From: Erythroxylum novogranatense
Lineage: Eukaryota > Streptophyta > Magnoliopsida > Malpighiales > Erythroxylaceae
Length of the DNA stretch: 64,000 bases
Assembly (NCBI GenBank): GCA_029891385.1
Contig: CM057230.1
Location: forward strand, 22,758,847-22,822,846
Direction: 5' to 3'
The translations under genes were made by a program, and so were the position numbers. Each line of letters opens with the position of its first letter. The first letter of the stretch is position 1. Below the pieces are notes generated by a model. The model saw only the letters and a list, made by a program, of their open reading frames with translations, had not been told where the DNA came from and ran no database searches. Below, one piece after another: positions 1-12,394 of this stretch.

Positions 1-226
1 TTTCCTATAAGAAAATGAGACATCTCTTTAAATTATTTCCTACAAGATGGTTATCTAAAATTTCCTACAATATGGTACTTTGCATATTGTTTAGTATACT
101 TTAAAATTATCTAGCATAAATAATTTTATTATAAAATAAAATATAGTTAAAATTAATAAAAGTGCTTTTTTTTTATTTTTATATTGTCAAACAACAGTAA
201 CTGACTTTGTAAAAAGCTCTTTTAAA
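1..226. other. AT-rich left edge, no gene seen
   Basis: This stretch is AT-rich with short poly-T runs. No coding frame or RNA gene was recognised. Its right end carries repeated AGCTTTT-like words, as does the sequence just right of the copia LTR at 6587. This fits both being flanks of one insertion. Confidence 0.5.
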
Positions 227-231
227 AGCTC

Positions 232-675
232 GTAGTTTATCTTAGTAATTTAAACAAATTTAAATACAAAGAGTAGGAAAGAAGATCAAACACTGCTTTT
301 ATAGAGGTTCGGTCTAAGAGACCACGCCCCTACCTAAGCTCCCACTTAGATTTTGCAAACCACTTTATTACACACTTTGTAGTTCAGTGTGAACTCTACA
401 ATCCCGCTGATTTCCGGCTCAAGCTATCTTTACACTTGATTTGTCTTCCAAGCACAATCTTACTAATACCGCTTGATTTCCGGCTCAAGCAACCTTTACA
501 GATGATTTGTCTTCTGGCACAAATCCTACCAACACCACCTGATTTCCGGCTCAAGCTACCTCACACATGACCTACCACTAGTCACTCAATTTGTAAAAGA
601 AATAGGATAAAGATCTAAGAACAAGTGCTCAATACAAATGTAAACAAAGTAAGAACAATGATGAGCAATTTGGAG
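232..675 (-). repeat. 3' LTR of the copia element, truncated or interrupted
   Basis: This is a clear direct repeat of 5411-5921. Long shared blocks include the segment around GTTCGGT, the CACTTTATTACACAC block and the run ending GAGCAATTTGGAG. Relative to the right LTR it lacks about 75 bp near its start. Similarity fades after 675, so the U3 part is lost or interrupted. Confidence 0.75.
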
Positions 676-770
676 AAACATCATCATGAATAAATCTCAA
701 AAGTAGAAGAGAATATGTTTTCGGAGATTTTAGGAAAAAGAGAATTTTTAAAGAAGACCCAGATAACTTA

Positions 771-3439
771 TATTCTGTAACACCCAAATACCCCCTGGGA
801 GGATACATGGATGCCACCTAAGACAGAACAAACAAAATCAAACATTACACATATGCATTGTTTTAAAATCTAAGTTTAACACACATATACTACATCTCAG
901 ACTTTCCAGAAACAAATCCAAAGAATATGTACAGGCCCAAATAACCAAACAAAATACATATTCGAGTGACATAAAATTCTGACTCCTTTGACCACGCTGC
1001 GGTTGACTTGTCCCAGCTTAATCTCTTTGTTCGCACTACACTCGGGCAATCCAACCGCTAAGCTTATAGCTTAGTGAGTAATCATTTATCTAATTTAACC
1101 AATTTCTTTTCATAATAACGATATAAGCATGCATTCGAGATTAATACTGCAACATGCACTTCATAATGAGATGTTATCATTAACGACAAAACAAATCAAA
1201 AGTCTATAAAATAGAAGTGGGTAAGGACTTATCGAAGATCAAGTCTCGACAAGTGTCCATATCGAAGACAGAAGTGTCACAGAAGACCGAAGTCTCGACA
1301 TCAAGTGTCACGAAGCGCTTATGCACCTTCTAGTACGCCTATTTACCCACAACTCGGACTAACAGCTTTAAACCGAACAAAGTCATTTCGATAATTCATG
1401 TGCAAAGCAAGTAGCACTTCCAATGATATAAACACGCGGCAAATGCCTCGGACAATCATTGTCCAAATTGAACACAACACTTCAATATCACAATCTTCAA
1501 TCAATACCTCGACCTTCATGTCCAAACCAATTAGCAATTCAAGACACATCACAATCAAGTTACTTCAAGAACAAATCAAAGTGAGACCATCCGTGTCTAT
1601 TACAAATTTATCGTCTAAATTACTTACCGATATTATCGACTGCATGTAATTTATTTACGGTGACTATGTTACTACTAACAAACTTTTTGTCGGAATTACT
1701 TACCTCAATCACCCTTATCGTTTATTGCCTTGACGTGCAAGCAATGTCGGAATCAATCGATCATGCAAGGGTCCTCTATCACAAAATTACTATTGTACAT
1801 AAGACAAATGTACTAAAGTCTCAGATATGTATCATGTATGTTCATGACAAATTTCGAGATTAATCAAGAACGCATTTCTATCGATCCGGATGTAGTCAAA
1901 TTCACTAATTCCTTTTAATTTATTAAATCGGAAAATGTCCAAATTCATATACAAATCAAATACTTTACTATATAGTATAACGGCTAGTAAATAATTGGCC
2001 ATAAAATTGTTCTATAAATAGAGACCACTCCTCCATAATTTCCTTCATCCTCCACATTCTTTCTTTCTTACCTCAAAATTTCTTAGATTAAAACCACATC
2101 TCAAATGTTGTCCGCTATCGCATGTTTTTGTATACTTCTTCTTTCAGTATCTTTGTTTGATTCTTAGTGTTAGTGTAGAGCAAAAGAAGCTCACCCTTTT
2201 TTTCTCTTCTTAGTAGTTCCTATGATCCTTATGCTGCTTATTGGCATAGCATTAGAGAATTAATGGTATATCTATGGGAATAAAGGAATTCAAGATTTCT
2301 CTATCAGATTATTCATAAATACGTATACATCGCTCACAAATACGATGACATCGCTCACGGAGACATATCTTGTAGCAATATCTTTGCTCACTAGTCACTA
2401 TTCACTACTATTCACTATTTACTATTCACTATTCACTATTTACTATTTACTATTTACTATTCACTATTACTATTTACTATTTACTATTTACTATTTACTA
2501 TTTACTATTTACTATTTACTATGTACTATTCAATTGATTAATCGCTCACATAATCGCTCATCCATTAATCGCTCATCTTCTCCTACCTTACTAAAATCAC
2601 TGTTTATTTCATTTTTTTTCTTTCTTTTCTTTTTCCTCTCAATTTCTTTAGCAATTCACTTAAAACCTTATCTATACAGGATTTCTAACCTATCAGAATC
2701 GTCAGAAACAACTTAAACTCCAAAGATCGCAAAACTAATGATCAGGAACAAAAACAAAAACATGAACACCATAAAACTGAAAACTCAAAACCAGTAAACC
2801 AAAACAAAAACAAGGATGTAATTCGTATAAAAACAGAGGGTGAGTACTTACTAATTTTAGAAAACTTCGACAGTGCGAGTGAGCTGAAATATTATCGGTG
2901 AAGAACAAATGTCCGAAGTCGTATTATTGAGTTTCTTCTTGTTTGCAGATTAAACACATTTATAATCCGTGTCAAATGATTAATAAATGCCTCTTATCTA
3001 AACCGCCCATTTATTATTATTTTATTAATATAATATCTTTAAGTTAAAACCAATTACACACTTATGATTTCGAATCACCTAATACCCGAAGTTCCAAACA
3101 ACTTCCAAAATTCACCAAAAATTTTGTCATAAAATAAAACTTCAAAATACTTGTTCAAAAAACTAAACCGTTACTAACACTTTCTAAAAATCATCGACGT
3201 ATCCAAAAATACTATAACTATAAAAAATATCTTAATATTGTCCGAATCACTCCGAAGTTTCATGAAACCAATGTACCCGAAAAATGCCATGAATGCATGC
3301 CAAAATACTGAAGTAAATTGAGTACATATTCCAAGAATAAGCATACTACTTATGCACAATTTAATACATATTCCAATAGTAAGCATATTTCGTACTAAAT
3401 GTCGTTAATGTTCTAACCCTACTTTCATGCTACATATTC
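771..3439. mobile_element. Candidate solo LTR inserted in the copia 3' LTR
   Basis: A sequence starting TGTAACACCC (776), a common start for Ty3/gypsy LTRs in plants, is preceded by TATTC (771-775). The same five bases follow a CTACA end at 3435-3439, which would give a 2.66-kb LTR. A TATAAATA word lies near 2013. Similar TACATATTC words also occur near 3325 and 3366, so the right end is ambiguous. No protein-coding segment was recognised within it. Confidence 0.35.
2388..2531 (+). repeat. 7-bp minisatellite (TTTACTA/TTCACTA)
   Basis: About twenty near-tandem copies of a heptamer, mostly TTTACTA with TTCACTA variants, fill this stretch. Words of the form TCGCTCAC or TCGCTCAT recur on both sides (about 2330, 2351, 2543, 2557 and 2572). 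The open frame across it is a repeat artefact. Confidence 0.8.
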
Positions 3440-3689
3440 GATCGCGCTCATAAGAAAACACAAAGAAAATGCAGAGTCATAACATAACAATCCAACAATT
3501 AATACAAATATCATAAAGTCATAAGAAGCACCACACACTTGAAATAGCATAAGAATCCGTGTAGACATAAGTTGACTTATTACCAGACATTTCACCAATT
3601 AGTCGACTTAGACATCCATAAGTCGACTAGAATATACCAAGATCCAATTCAATCACATTTCACCTAAGTGTAAATGATGATGGAATCTT

Positions 3690-5267
3690 TGTTGTTGTCT
3701 CCACTTATATGCCTTCAATATCTCGCTATCAATGTACCATGTGCTTGGTTGATTTTCATTCCTTGCTTGTACTACAACTGAAACATCCTTTCTTCTCATT
3801 GGTACCCAAGCCATCTTGGGTCCATTTTGTTAGTCATATAAACCACATTAGAAGGTGTTGTACCTTTTACCACCCTGCATTTTCTTAACCTTAACACATC
3901 TCCTAATACTTTTACATGCAATTTCTATATGACCATCTTTCAAGCATCTAACACATCGAGCAACTTTTCCATCCTCGTAAATTTGGAAATTAAAGAACAA
4001 TCTCTATTATAAGGATCATATCCCAAATCATGTTTAGAAATAGAATATCTTTGTAAAGATAACATCTCTTTAAACTTTGCATTTCCACCAACAAAATTTC
4101 CAACCACATAAGAAAATTCCTTTCTAAGTCTATCAAGCTCACAAGTAAGACTTTCTTTTCAGCAAGACACGCAGAATGATCTTCCTTAGACAATCTAAAT
4201 CATCAATCGCCCCATGTAAAGCATTATTTTCAGCAACTAGTTCTCTTATTTTCTTTCTCAATTTTTATCGATCTCAATAGCTTCTTCAAAATCAATTTGT
4301 AAAGTGTTAAAAGAATCTATAAGATCTTGATCAATGAAATGTACCTCATCTTCATCATCACTGTTGAGAAGCTATTTGCCATAAGTGCTAGGTTGTTTTC
4401 ATCATTGCTTTGAAATGCTTCCTCATCATCACTCCACGTGGCTATAAGGCTAGCTTTCTTTTTCCTTTGTCATTTCTCTGGAGATTTGAATTTGAGGATG
4501 AGCTTTTGCATTCTCTAGCATGATGTCCTCTTCTATGGCAAATTTTTCCTTTCTCCATTTCTTCCACTATTTAATTCCTTCCTCCGATTTTTGAGAAGTC
4601 CTTTGAATTTTCTCAAATTTCTGGCGTACATTGATATTTCTTCGTCTTCTTCCTCTTCATCTAATTCTTTGTCACTTTCATCAAGAGAAGAAACATTAGC
4701 TTTTAAAGCAATTGACTTTTGTGACTTACCTCTTCCTCCTCTTGATTTGAGAATGATCTCATAGTTGATGAGAGATCCCACCAAGGCATTGAATTCCAAG
4801 TGATTGAGATCTTTAGACTCCATAATAGCGGTGACTTGAGAGTCTCATTCTTTCGGTAGTGAGCGGAGAATCTTCTTCACCTTCTCGCTATCCGTCATAT
4901 GTTTTCCAAGGTTGCCTAATTCATTTATGATTTTTGCAAAACGATCAAACATAATGGAAATAGACTCACCTTCCTTCATGACAAACATTTCATAGTCATG
5001 GAGAAGCATGTTGATCTTTATTTCCCGGACTTGGTTGGTTCCTTCGTGGGTGATGCGAAGTCTTTCCCACATTTCTTTCGCGCTGGTACACGAGTTAACT
5101 CGGTTTCTTTCCTCAACCGTGAGAGCGCAATAAATTAACTTCATTGCTTTCGCGTTGATGTAAGCTTGCCTCCAGTCATTGTCATCATATTCCAGCTCCG
5201 TTTTTAACTCACCATTTTCTTTTAACTGTGGTTGTGGACCAAAGATAATTATGTTCCAATATTCCAC
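3690..5267 (-). pseudogene. Copia gag remnant running into protease start
   Basis: The N-terminal part (5267-4845) is a recognisable UBN2-type copia gag: it has the YCALTVEERNRV and AKEMWERL stretches, then GESISIMFDRF and LPKE. The next frame (4823-4533) continues with the SLINYE block, an acidic run and a basic tail. Near 4530-4500 a zinc knuckle is visible, with the last C-x4-H-x4-C intact but the first Cys replaced by Gly. After further frameshifts, 4200-3960 matches the gag stretch around LSLQRYSISKHDLGYDP. About 3840-3700 matches the linker GPKMAWVP and the protease start WYIDS, after which similarity stops abruptly. Several stops and frameshifts make it non-functional. Confidence 0.75.
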
Positions 5268-5395
5268 TCATTCGCTTATGATGTGATACTTCATAGGATT
5301 TTTCTAAGATGAATAGTTAGTACCATTAAATAAAGGAGGCGATAATTGTGTTACCTTCTTCCGCTAGTTTGTTGTGTGCCATCCCCGGATACTTC

Positions 5396-5407
5396 GCCTC
5401 GATACTA
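5396..5407 (-). promoter_or_regulatory. Degraded primer-binding site (initiator Met tRNA type)
   Basis: On the minus strand the sequence just inside the LTR end reads TAGTATCGAGGC. It matches the usual plant site TGGTATCAGAGC at 8 of 12 positions and is at the expected spacing from the LTR. Confidence 0.4.
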
Positions 5408-5978
5408 ATTGTAGTTTATCTAGAAGGGGGTTGAATAGATCTTTAAAATTCTTTGAAAATTTCTACAATAAAATCAGAAGTTAATTCACACAATAGAAAT
5501 TTAAACAAATTTAAATACAAAGAGTAGGAAGAAGATCAAACACTATTTTATAGAGGTTCGGTGCTAAGACCACGCCCTCTACCTAAGCTCCCACTTAGGA
5601 TTTTGCAAACCACTTTATTACACACTTTGTAGTTCAGTGTGAAATCTTACAATCCCGCTGATTTCCTACCAAGCTACCTTTACACTTGATTTGTCTTCCG
5701 ACACAAATCTTACTAATACCGCTTGATTTTCTACCAAGCAACCTTTACAGATGATTTGTCTTCCAGCACAAATCCTACCAACACCACTTGATTTCTGCCT
5801 GTTACCTCACACGTGACCTACCACTAGTCACTCAATTTGTAAAAGAAATAGGATAAAGATCTAAGAACAAGTGCTCAATACAAATGTAAACAAAGTAAGA
5901 ACAATGATGAGCAATTTGGAGCAAGATAAGAGTATTTTGGCTTCTAGAACTTGTGTCACTTCTTCATCAATCATCCCC

Positions 5979-5986
5979 TTTATATA
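5979..5986 (-). promoter_or_regulatory. TATA-like box in copia LTR
   Basis: On the minus strand this reads TATATAAA followed by GGGG. It lies inside the 5' LTR downstream of the palindrome array, which is the normal place for the element's own promoter. No transcript evidence is available. Confidence 0.45.
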
Positions 5987-6106
5987 AGAAGAAATATAGT
6001 TGTTGGGACTTATTCTAGCCGTTGCTAGATTGAAATGACCGTTCCTTAATAATCTCCTTCCATTTTTGGCTAATTGGACCGGTGGAATTAATGTGGTTGT
6101 ACCCAT

Positions 6107-6290
6107 AAGTCGACTTGTCGAGTTGTATAAGTCGACTTGTGACCATAAGTCGACTTGTCGAGTTGTATAAGTCGACTTGTGACAACATTTTACGTAAACT
6201 TGCATCTCCGCTCTTCTATAAGTCGACTTGATGTGTAAGTCGACTTGTGGTCCACGATAAGTCGACTCAGACGCATTTGTTAGTCGACTT
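6107..6290. repeat. Array of AAGTCGACTT palindromes in U3
   Basis: The 10-bp perfect palindrome AAGTCGACTT occurs at 6107, 6129, 6147, 6169, 6220 and 6237, with near copies at 6259 and 6281. The first four form two tandem 40-bp units. The array lies upstream of the LTR TATA box. Related words occur around 3597-3635. A protein-binding role in the LTR promoter is only inferred. Confidence 0.6.
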
Positions 6291-6599
6291 GTGTTGACAT
6301 ATCTTCATATATTAGTTGACATATGATGTTCTAGTGACTTATGTAAGCTTCAACGGTAATATCCACTCAAATCTTCTATAATCTTCATTATTTAAGCCTC
6401 TTTCACTTATAGGAAACTTCCATCTTGATTCTTCAATGATTAAACACTTGCCTATCTTGATTTGTACAATTCTTTCATTGAATATCAATCCCAAAATACC
6501 TGAAACAATTTCTTAACCAATTCTATACATTTTATTATTATCAAAACATAAGTGGAATTAATTTGTCAACCACCATTGGTCCAACAAGCTCTACTGACA

Positions 6600-8085
6600 A
6601 AAGCTCTACTGATAAAAGCTCAACCAAATGGACACTTAATCCTTTTGTTAGAACATTACTTAGTTGGCTTCTTCGATTAAAGGTATGACATACATACAAG
6701 CTCTTTCTCTAATTTCTCCGTGATGAAATATCTATCGATCTCATTATATTTTGTCTTGTCGTGTTATGCAAGGCAAGGTTATAAGAAATATTGATAGCTA
6801 ATTGGTAGTCATAATAGAGTTCCATAATAATCCCCCGCTTGACTTTCAATTCACTTAAAATAATCTTCAACCTTAATAACTCCCACAAGTCTTGAACGAT
6901 TACTTTAAACTCCAATTATACTATTGATGTAGTCACGACTTTTTGTTTCTTACTCCTCAAGTCACTAAATTGCCTCCAAGAAAGTATGGCATGTGGTTGC
7001 TCTTTGATTCATTATAGATCATGTACACTTCGCATTAATATAAACTTTTAAAAGAGATTATTATTCCTTTTAAACAAAGTTTTTTCCCATATTGTCTTTT
7101 AAGTATTGCAACGCCTTATACACATCTTATAAATGTGACTCTCTATGATCATACATGAATTGATTAACTATGCTTACTAAGTACTAGCCTTTGGTACATC
7201 TATCTATCAATAACTAGTTTTTCTTTTGCTTCTCCAAACTTATAATTTGAGTACATTAGTGTAAAGACCGATTTGGATATAGTATTTTCTGTCTCCTTCA
7301 AGTGATCGATCATATATTTCTATTGAGATTAAAATTTCTTCTATAAAAAATGTCACCTTTATTACTAAAAAGGTACTTCGATTTCTTAGGCTACTTTATC
7401 TTGAAATTCCTTAATAAATCGTTGCTTTAAATTCTCTTTTTCTTTTTCTATCATTTTTAGTCACGATAATATATCAACATATAATAGAAGTGTGATCATT
7501 CCCTCTACATTCTTGTGCTTAAAGAAGAGAGTGTGATCACCTTAACTTTGTTTATATCTCAATCCTTTTAGAATTTTATAAAATCTATCAAACTATGGTT
7601 TGTGGGATTATTTTAACCCATAAAAAGCCTTTTTCAACTTATAAACTTTATTATTCGTATTTTCTCTAAAGTTTGGTGGAATGTTCATATAAATTTCTTC
7701 ATCTAAATCACCATAAAGGAAGACATTCGTTACATTAAACTATTAAATTTGCTAGTCAAATATAACAAAATTCATATAGTATTTTTTTTTTCACCAAGGA
7801 AATGTCTCTTTAGTAATTGACTTCATAAGTTTCAGTGTACCCCTTAGCAACTAACTATGCTTTACATCTCACTGGTGGTGCATTAACTTCGTATTCAAGT
7901 GTGAAAATCCATTTACAGTCAACTATGGTCTTAGACTTCAGTTTATCAATAATCTCACACCTTGCTCTTCGCTATCACATCTATTTCCTCTCTCAAAGCA
8001 TTCCTCCAATCCTTTTCTCACAATGCCTTAGAAATAGAATTCGGGACATATATTTATTTAGACTCGTGATGATTGTTTTTGGACT
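6600..8085 (-). pseudogene. Older copia RT/RNase H remnant
   Basis: On the minus strand the 8085 end begins with a copia RT N-terminal stretch like WEKDWRNALREEIDVI. It continues through pieces such as NVTNVFLYGDLDEEIYM (about 7720) and KLKKAFYGLK, and ends with the RNase H part around LYYDYQLAINISYN and SIDISSR (6915-6709). Near 6650 there is a trace of the usual NVLTKGL ending. Many stops and frameshifts are present. The segment abuts the SIRE-like LTR at 6587. The sequence there shows short near-repeats of CTCTACTGA(C/T)AAAAG, so the target may already have been decayed copia DNA. Confidence 0.65.
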
Positions 8086-8149
8086 AGTGACAAGTATTTA
8101 AGTGATACACAGTGCGATAATAGGTATAATGGTCTTTTTGATTACAAAG

Positions 8150-11100
8150 GAAAGATACAGTATGATCACATACGACGAGGGTACAAAGCCCGCCCGCATC
8201 GTGGTGCAGAAGCTCCTGAACGACTATTGAAGGCTCCCGAAGAAAGTGTAGGCCCGGAGCCAAGAAAATGGCGCAAGTCGCTAGTCTGTCAGCGCACTGG
8301 TTCCCCTCACGCCCGATTTGTCGTAGAACCACCTCCTAGTCTCATTATAATGCCCTCAATACCAAGAACTAACAAAAGATCCTCGGTCGAACTCACGAGA
8401 AGAGGAAAGAATGTTAATAACCGCCAGTGAGTCGACTTCAAGGATAAGTCGGTAGAATCCCCGGTCCCAGGCCAATAGGAGGCCGGAATGGACCCCGCGG
8501 AGTTCTACTGTGAGGGGGGAACAACGATCGAAACGTTGTTGGAAACCCCCACACCATTGCCCACAACGATCTCGAATTAACCCGCCAACGGACGCCTGAA
8601 TTGCACCCGGTGGGACCACCCCATCCGTATTTAGCTTCACCCAACCCTCCGTTGGCGGCGACCAGCCCACCGGAGTCCCCACTGGTATAGTAGAATCTGG
8701 GAAAATACGGGATTCCATGAGATGAGCTTTGGCAATCCACTCAACATACTCCATGACCAGACGACGCCCAGCCTCCGGCCACCGGAATCCCTGCTCAAAC
8801 AGGCTTTTGTTCCGCCAGGTCCACAAGTACCAATAGGCCACCCTAAAGATAATAAACCAGGAAACCTGTTGAAAAGGCCGCGTAGTGGTAAGGTTAGAGA
8901 TGACCCAGAGCTCCTCGCATACGGATCGAAGAAGTCGGGCCCAAGACATCCAGGGGGCGGGCCCGAAGGAGCAAACCGTGGCGATCACGCACCACGTGGA
9001 GCGTGGTCTTGTCATGCCCACAGGACAGACAACGGTTATCCAAGGTGAGGTGCCGGAGTACTCGTTGACGATTCGTCAAAAGTTTACCGTGCGCCATCAA
9101 CCATAAAAAGACCGGATCCGCTGAGGACCTGCCCATTTCCAAACAACCTCCCATATATTGGGATGCGGGGTAACCTCGGATGCTCCTGTAACTCATACGC
9201 CGACGCAACCGTAAACTACCCGTGGGAGGTGGGTCCCCAAAGGAGTTGATCGTCCACGCCAGCGTCAAACGTATGCCGGATGGAGGCGAGGTCGAAGCAG
9301 ACGGCCGTCGGAAGATACTGCTGGAACCTATGCCTGTGCCAGGTGCCTCGCCGATCCAAAAAGTCAGCCACTGTAGCAGATAAAAGAGTGTCAGGGACGC
9401 TTATTGCGGTCAGATGGACCAGGGGTCCCCACCCACCTACCTAGTTATCGAGCCACCGGCGGCCATTCCTTGCCGCACAAGCGGCCAGACGACCGTTAGT
9501 CCCCGCGAGACCATAGAAGCCCGGGACCGCGCGATAGTGTGGGGTAAATGATGAGTATCCAATCGGTACTTCCCACAAAGCACACGAACCCACAGAGCAT
9601 GAGGGTGAAGCATCAACGCCAACCCAATTTGGCAAGTAACGCGTCATTGGTTCTGCGAAGACGTTTGATGCCTAGACCCCCGGCCGACTTGGGCTGACAA
9701 ACCGTGTCCCATTTCATTAGATGGGTCCGACACTGCAATGCAGTCGTGCCCCAAATAAAATCTCGCATAAGCTGTTCAAGCTCGTCACAGAGTTGACGAG
9801 GGAGTCTGACCGTCTGCATCGTGAATATAGGGAGAGCAGAGATGACCGACTGAGCTAAGGTCACACGACCAGCCAGGGACAAAGTCTGCGCACGCCAGCC
9901 TGTAAGCTTTGTTTGGGCCGTATCGAGGATATGTTGGAAGGTTCGTATGGAGACGCGCTTGTGAAACAATGGGACCACTAAATATCGGCCCAAATTATCC
10001 GTACGACTTAGGCGAAGATCGTGACTGAGGCGTCGGGCAGTGTCCTGAGGCACATTCCTCGAAAAAAAGATCCGGGTCTTCTCAAGGCTTATCTTTTGCC
10101 CAGAGGCTAAGCAGTAAGTCTGTAAAGTGCGGCCGATAACCTGAGCCTGGGACTTCGTAGCTTCAGCAAAGAGTACTAAGTCGTCAGCGAAGAAAAGGTG
10201 GGAAATGGGAGGTCCCGTTCGATCGAGTCGGATGGGCCGCCAGCTGCCCGCTGCCACCTCCTGCGATATGAGGTGGCCGAGTCGCTCCATGCACAGAAAA
10301 AACAAGGAAAGGGAAAGCGAGTCACCTTGTTGAACACCTCGGGACGGGCAAAATGCATCGAAGTAAGTGCCTTGCCAAGCCATGCGAAACGACACCATCG
10401 TGACACACCGCATGATGACTCGGACGAGGCACTCAGGAACCCCGACGGCTTCGCGAGTGTCCTGGATGAAAGACCAGCGAAGCCGATCACAAGCTTTTTA
10501 AGGTCGACTTTGACGGCTAAAAAACCTTTCCGGCTAGTCTTGGTCCTCATGGAGTGAATCACTTCCTGGGAAATGATAATATTATCAGTAATCCGCCGTC
10601 CAGGAATGAAACTACACTGATTCTCCATGACGAGCTGAGACATAAAAGGTTTCAGCCTATTAACCAAAACTTTAGCGATGGCCTTGTAAAGAACGGTGCA
10701 AAGGCTGATAGGCCGAAATTGAGACATCCGCTGGGGAACCGGGATTTTAGGAATGAGAACTAGGAGAGTGCGATTCAGGTCCGGTTCCCAATGATCTTGA
10801 CTGAAGATTTTTTGGATAAACGCCACCACCGTAGGGCCCACCATTGGCCATTGTGACTGAAAAAAGAGCGCATTAAACCCATCGATCCCGACAGCTTTGT
10901 TCTGATTGATTGCAAAAATGGCACTCCTGATTTCGTGGGCCATAATAGGTAACTCCAGATCGCGAACCTGCGAGGGAGAGAGGGTAGGGGCCTCGCCAGA
11001 AGAAAGAAGTGGGCTATAGGCCCCAATGTCCTCCGTATAGAGCTGGGCATAGTAAGTATGGACAAGCCGCCGCAGCTGGTCTGGGTCCGTAATCCGAGTA

Positions 11101-12030
11101 CCATCGGACTCCGTGAGTTGAACTATCCGCAGATTCTTGCCCTTGGAGAGGGTAAGGGAGTGGTAGAACTTTGTATTATGATCCCCTCGCGAAATCCATT
11201 GGCACCTAGCCTTCTGGTGCCACAGTAACTCCTCCTCACTCAGCACCTGCATAAGATCACGGCTCAAATGATCTTCCAGGTCAAGCAGGGAGGCAGAGGG
11301 GTTGACGGACATAACATGCTGAATACCCCGTAACCGGGCCATCAGGTGACATTTACGATGCATAATATTACCGAAGACATGAGTATGCCAATGGTGAAGG
11401 TGATGAGAAAACTGAAGCAGCGATTGGCTCATAGTCTCCACACCCGGACGCCAATGTTGCGCCACCAGCCCAGAAAATGACGAATGAGTGACCCAGGCAT
11501 TTTGAAATTGAAAATGCAGGGGTCGGGAGGGCCTGGCGGGAAGCGATCCGAGATAGAACAAAAGTGGCCAATGGTCCGAACCCAGGAAGGGGAGGTGGTG
11601 ATTGAGTGAGTGGGGGAAGGATTGGAGCCACAGAGTGGACCCAAGAACGCGATCCAACCTGGCCTGCACCGTCCCACGCCTCCACATAAATTTCGAGTCC
11701 ACATAGCCAAGATCGTGAAGACCGCACTGATGCTAAACTGGAACCCTGCCTCGAGGTAACGGTAGTATGAATAAGTTTTGGTGAGCCAAAATGACCGAAA
11801 CCTCCAAATCTGCCATCCAAAGTAGCCAGATGCCACCTGAAAAACTAGTCGCCTCTACTCGAAAGGAAAATTCGAAGCCGAGAGACTGAATTACACGTAG
11901 AGCACGCTCACCACTAATCCGGGGTTCCATCAGCACCAAAAGACTGGGCCGATACATGTATATATAATTACGCAGGATGGTCTGAAACTGACCCTCCCGC
12001 ACCTTGACAATTCCAGAGGAGAATTGACAT
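8150..12030 (-). pseudogene. LINE ORF2: endonuclease, RT, zinc-binding domain, RNase H
   Basis: A start near 12030 gives MSILLWNCQGAG, the usual N-terminus of the AP-like endonuclease. A frameshift follows at once, and the domain continues in the frame of 12002-11733 (SLLVLMEPRISG, GGIWLLW). Frame 11702-10176 carries the endonuclease end (LGSDHWPLLF) and the RT fingers (NKAVGIDGFNALFF, FRPISLCTVLYKAIAKVL, NQCSFIPGRRITDNI). Frame 10413-9613 carries the palm with FADDLVLF intact and the thumb. The zinc-binding RT-associated domain is at 9268-8894 (VFLWLMAHGKLLTNRQRV). RNase H is at about 8690-8250, with NTDG, VELRG, EVDSLAV and REGNQCADRLA visible. At least three frame changes interrupt it. The family copies itself by target-primed reverse transcription. 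Confidence 0.85.
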
Positions 12031-12394
12031 AAGGAAAGGACAGGGGAGGAAACTGAGGGGAGGCGCCCCTGGGGCCACCCTCCGGAGCATTGTGGACATC
12101 AACGTCCAGGTGGGCCTGGCCCATGGCCACATCTCGTTGCGAGATGGGTACGTCAACCGAAGTTGGAGCCATCAGGGATAAAGCGGCTGGGGCGGAGGGG
12201 TAGGGGTGGAGGACCTCAACCCCAGCTCCGGCCCCCTGGCCTGAAGCCTCAATCCTCCATGAGGGGAGAGGCCTCGGGAGCACCCAGAGGCGGGCCAACC
12301 AACAGGCCCTGATCGCAGACCATTGCCGTATGCGACTAGAGCTCAATAGCCAAATGGTTGTCCGGAGCGGAAGATTGAAGTCGATTCGGTAGGG

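Larger units (their letters stand above)
5410..6586 (-). repeat. 5' LTR of the copia element
   Basis: The LTR is about 1,177 bp and has TG and CA termini (TGTAG at 5410, CCAACA ending at 6586). On the minus strand it begins TGTTGGACC and ends near a CCCCC tract followed by CTACA. A TATA-like box lies at 5979-5986, and an array of AAGTCGACTT palindromes lies upstream of it, as expected for U3. The inner 500 bp is repeated at 232-675. Confidence 0.75.
227..6591 (-). mobile_element. Ty1/copia element, SIRE/Maximus-like, internally deleted
   Basis: The element is read on the minus strand. A full 5' LTR (5410-6586) is followed by a weak primer-binding site, a degraded copia gag and a trace of the protease start. 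At the far end, 232-675 repeats the inner part of the right LTR. The word AGCTC flanks both ends (227-231 and 6587-6591) and is a plausible 5-bp target duplication. This requires that the left LTR has lost its first T, since it starts GTAG where the right LTR has TGTAG. Integrase, RT and RNase H are absent, so most of pol has been deleted. The 676-3560 interval is not explained by copia and probably holds a later insertion. The LTR start (TGTTGGACCAATGG) and the stretch near the LTR end (ATTCAACCCCCTTCTAG) recall SIRE-type plant elements. That lineage call is from memory of the family and is less certain than the copia call. Confidence 0.7.

Noticed and set aside
2345..2716. Open frame of 123 codons rich in Tyr, Leu and Thr
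   Set aside because: It is produced by the 7-bp minisatellite and a pyrimidine tract, and shows no protein-like composition.
8722..9106. Plus-strand open frames opposite the LINE (also 10198-10763 and 12854-13635)
   Set aside because: They are antisense shadows of the GC-rich LINE ORF1 and ORF2, which match known domains on the minus strand.
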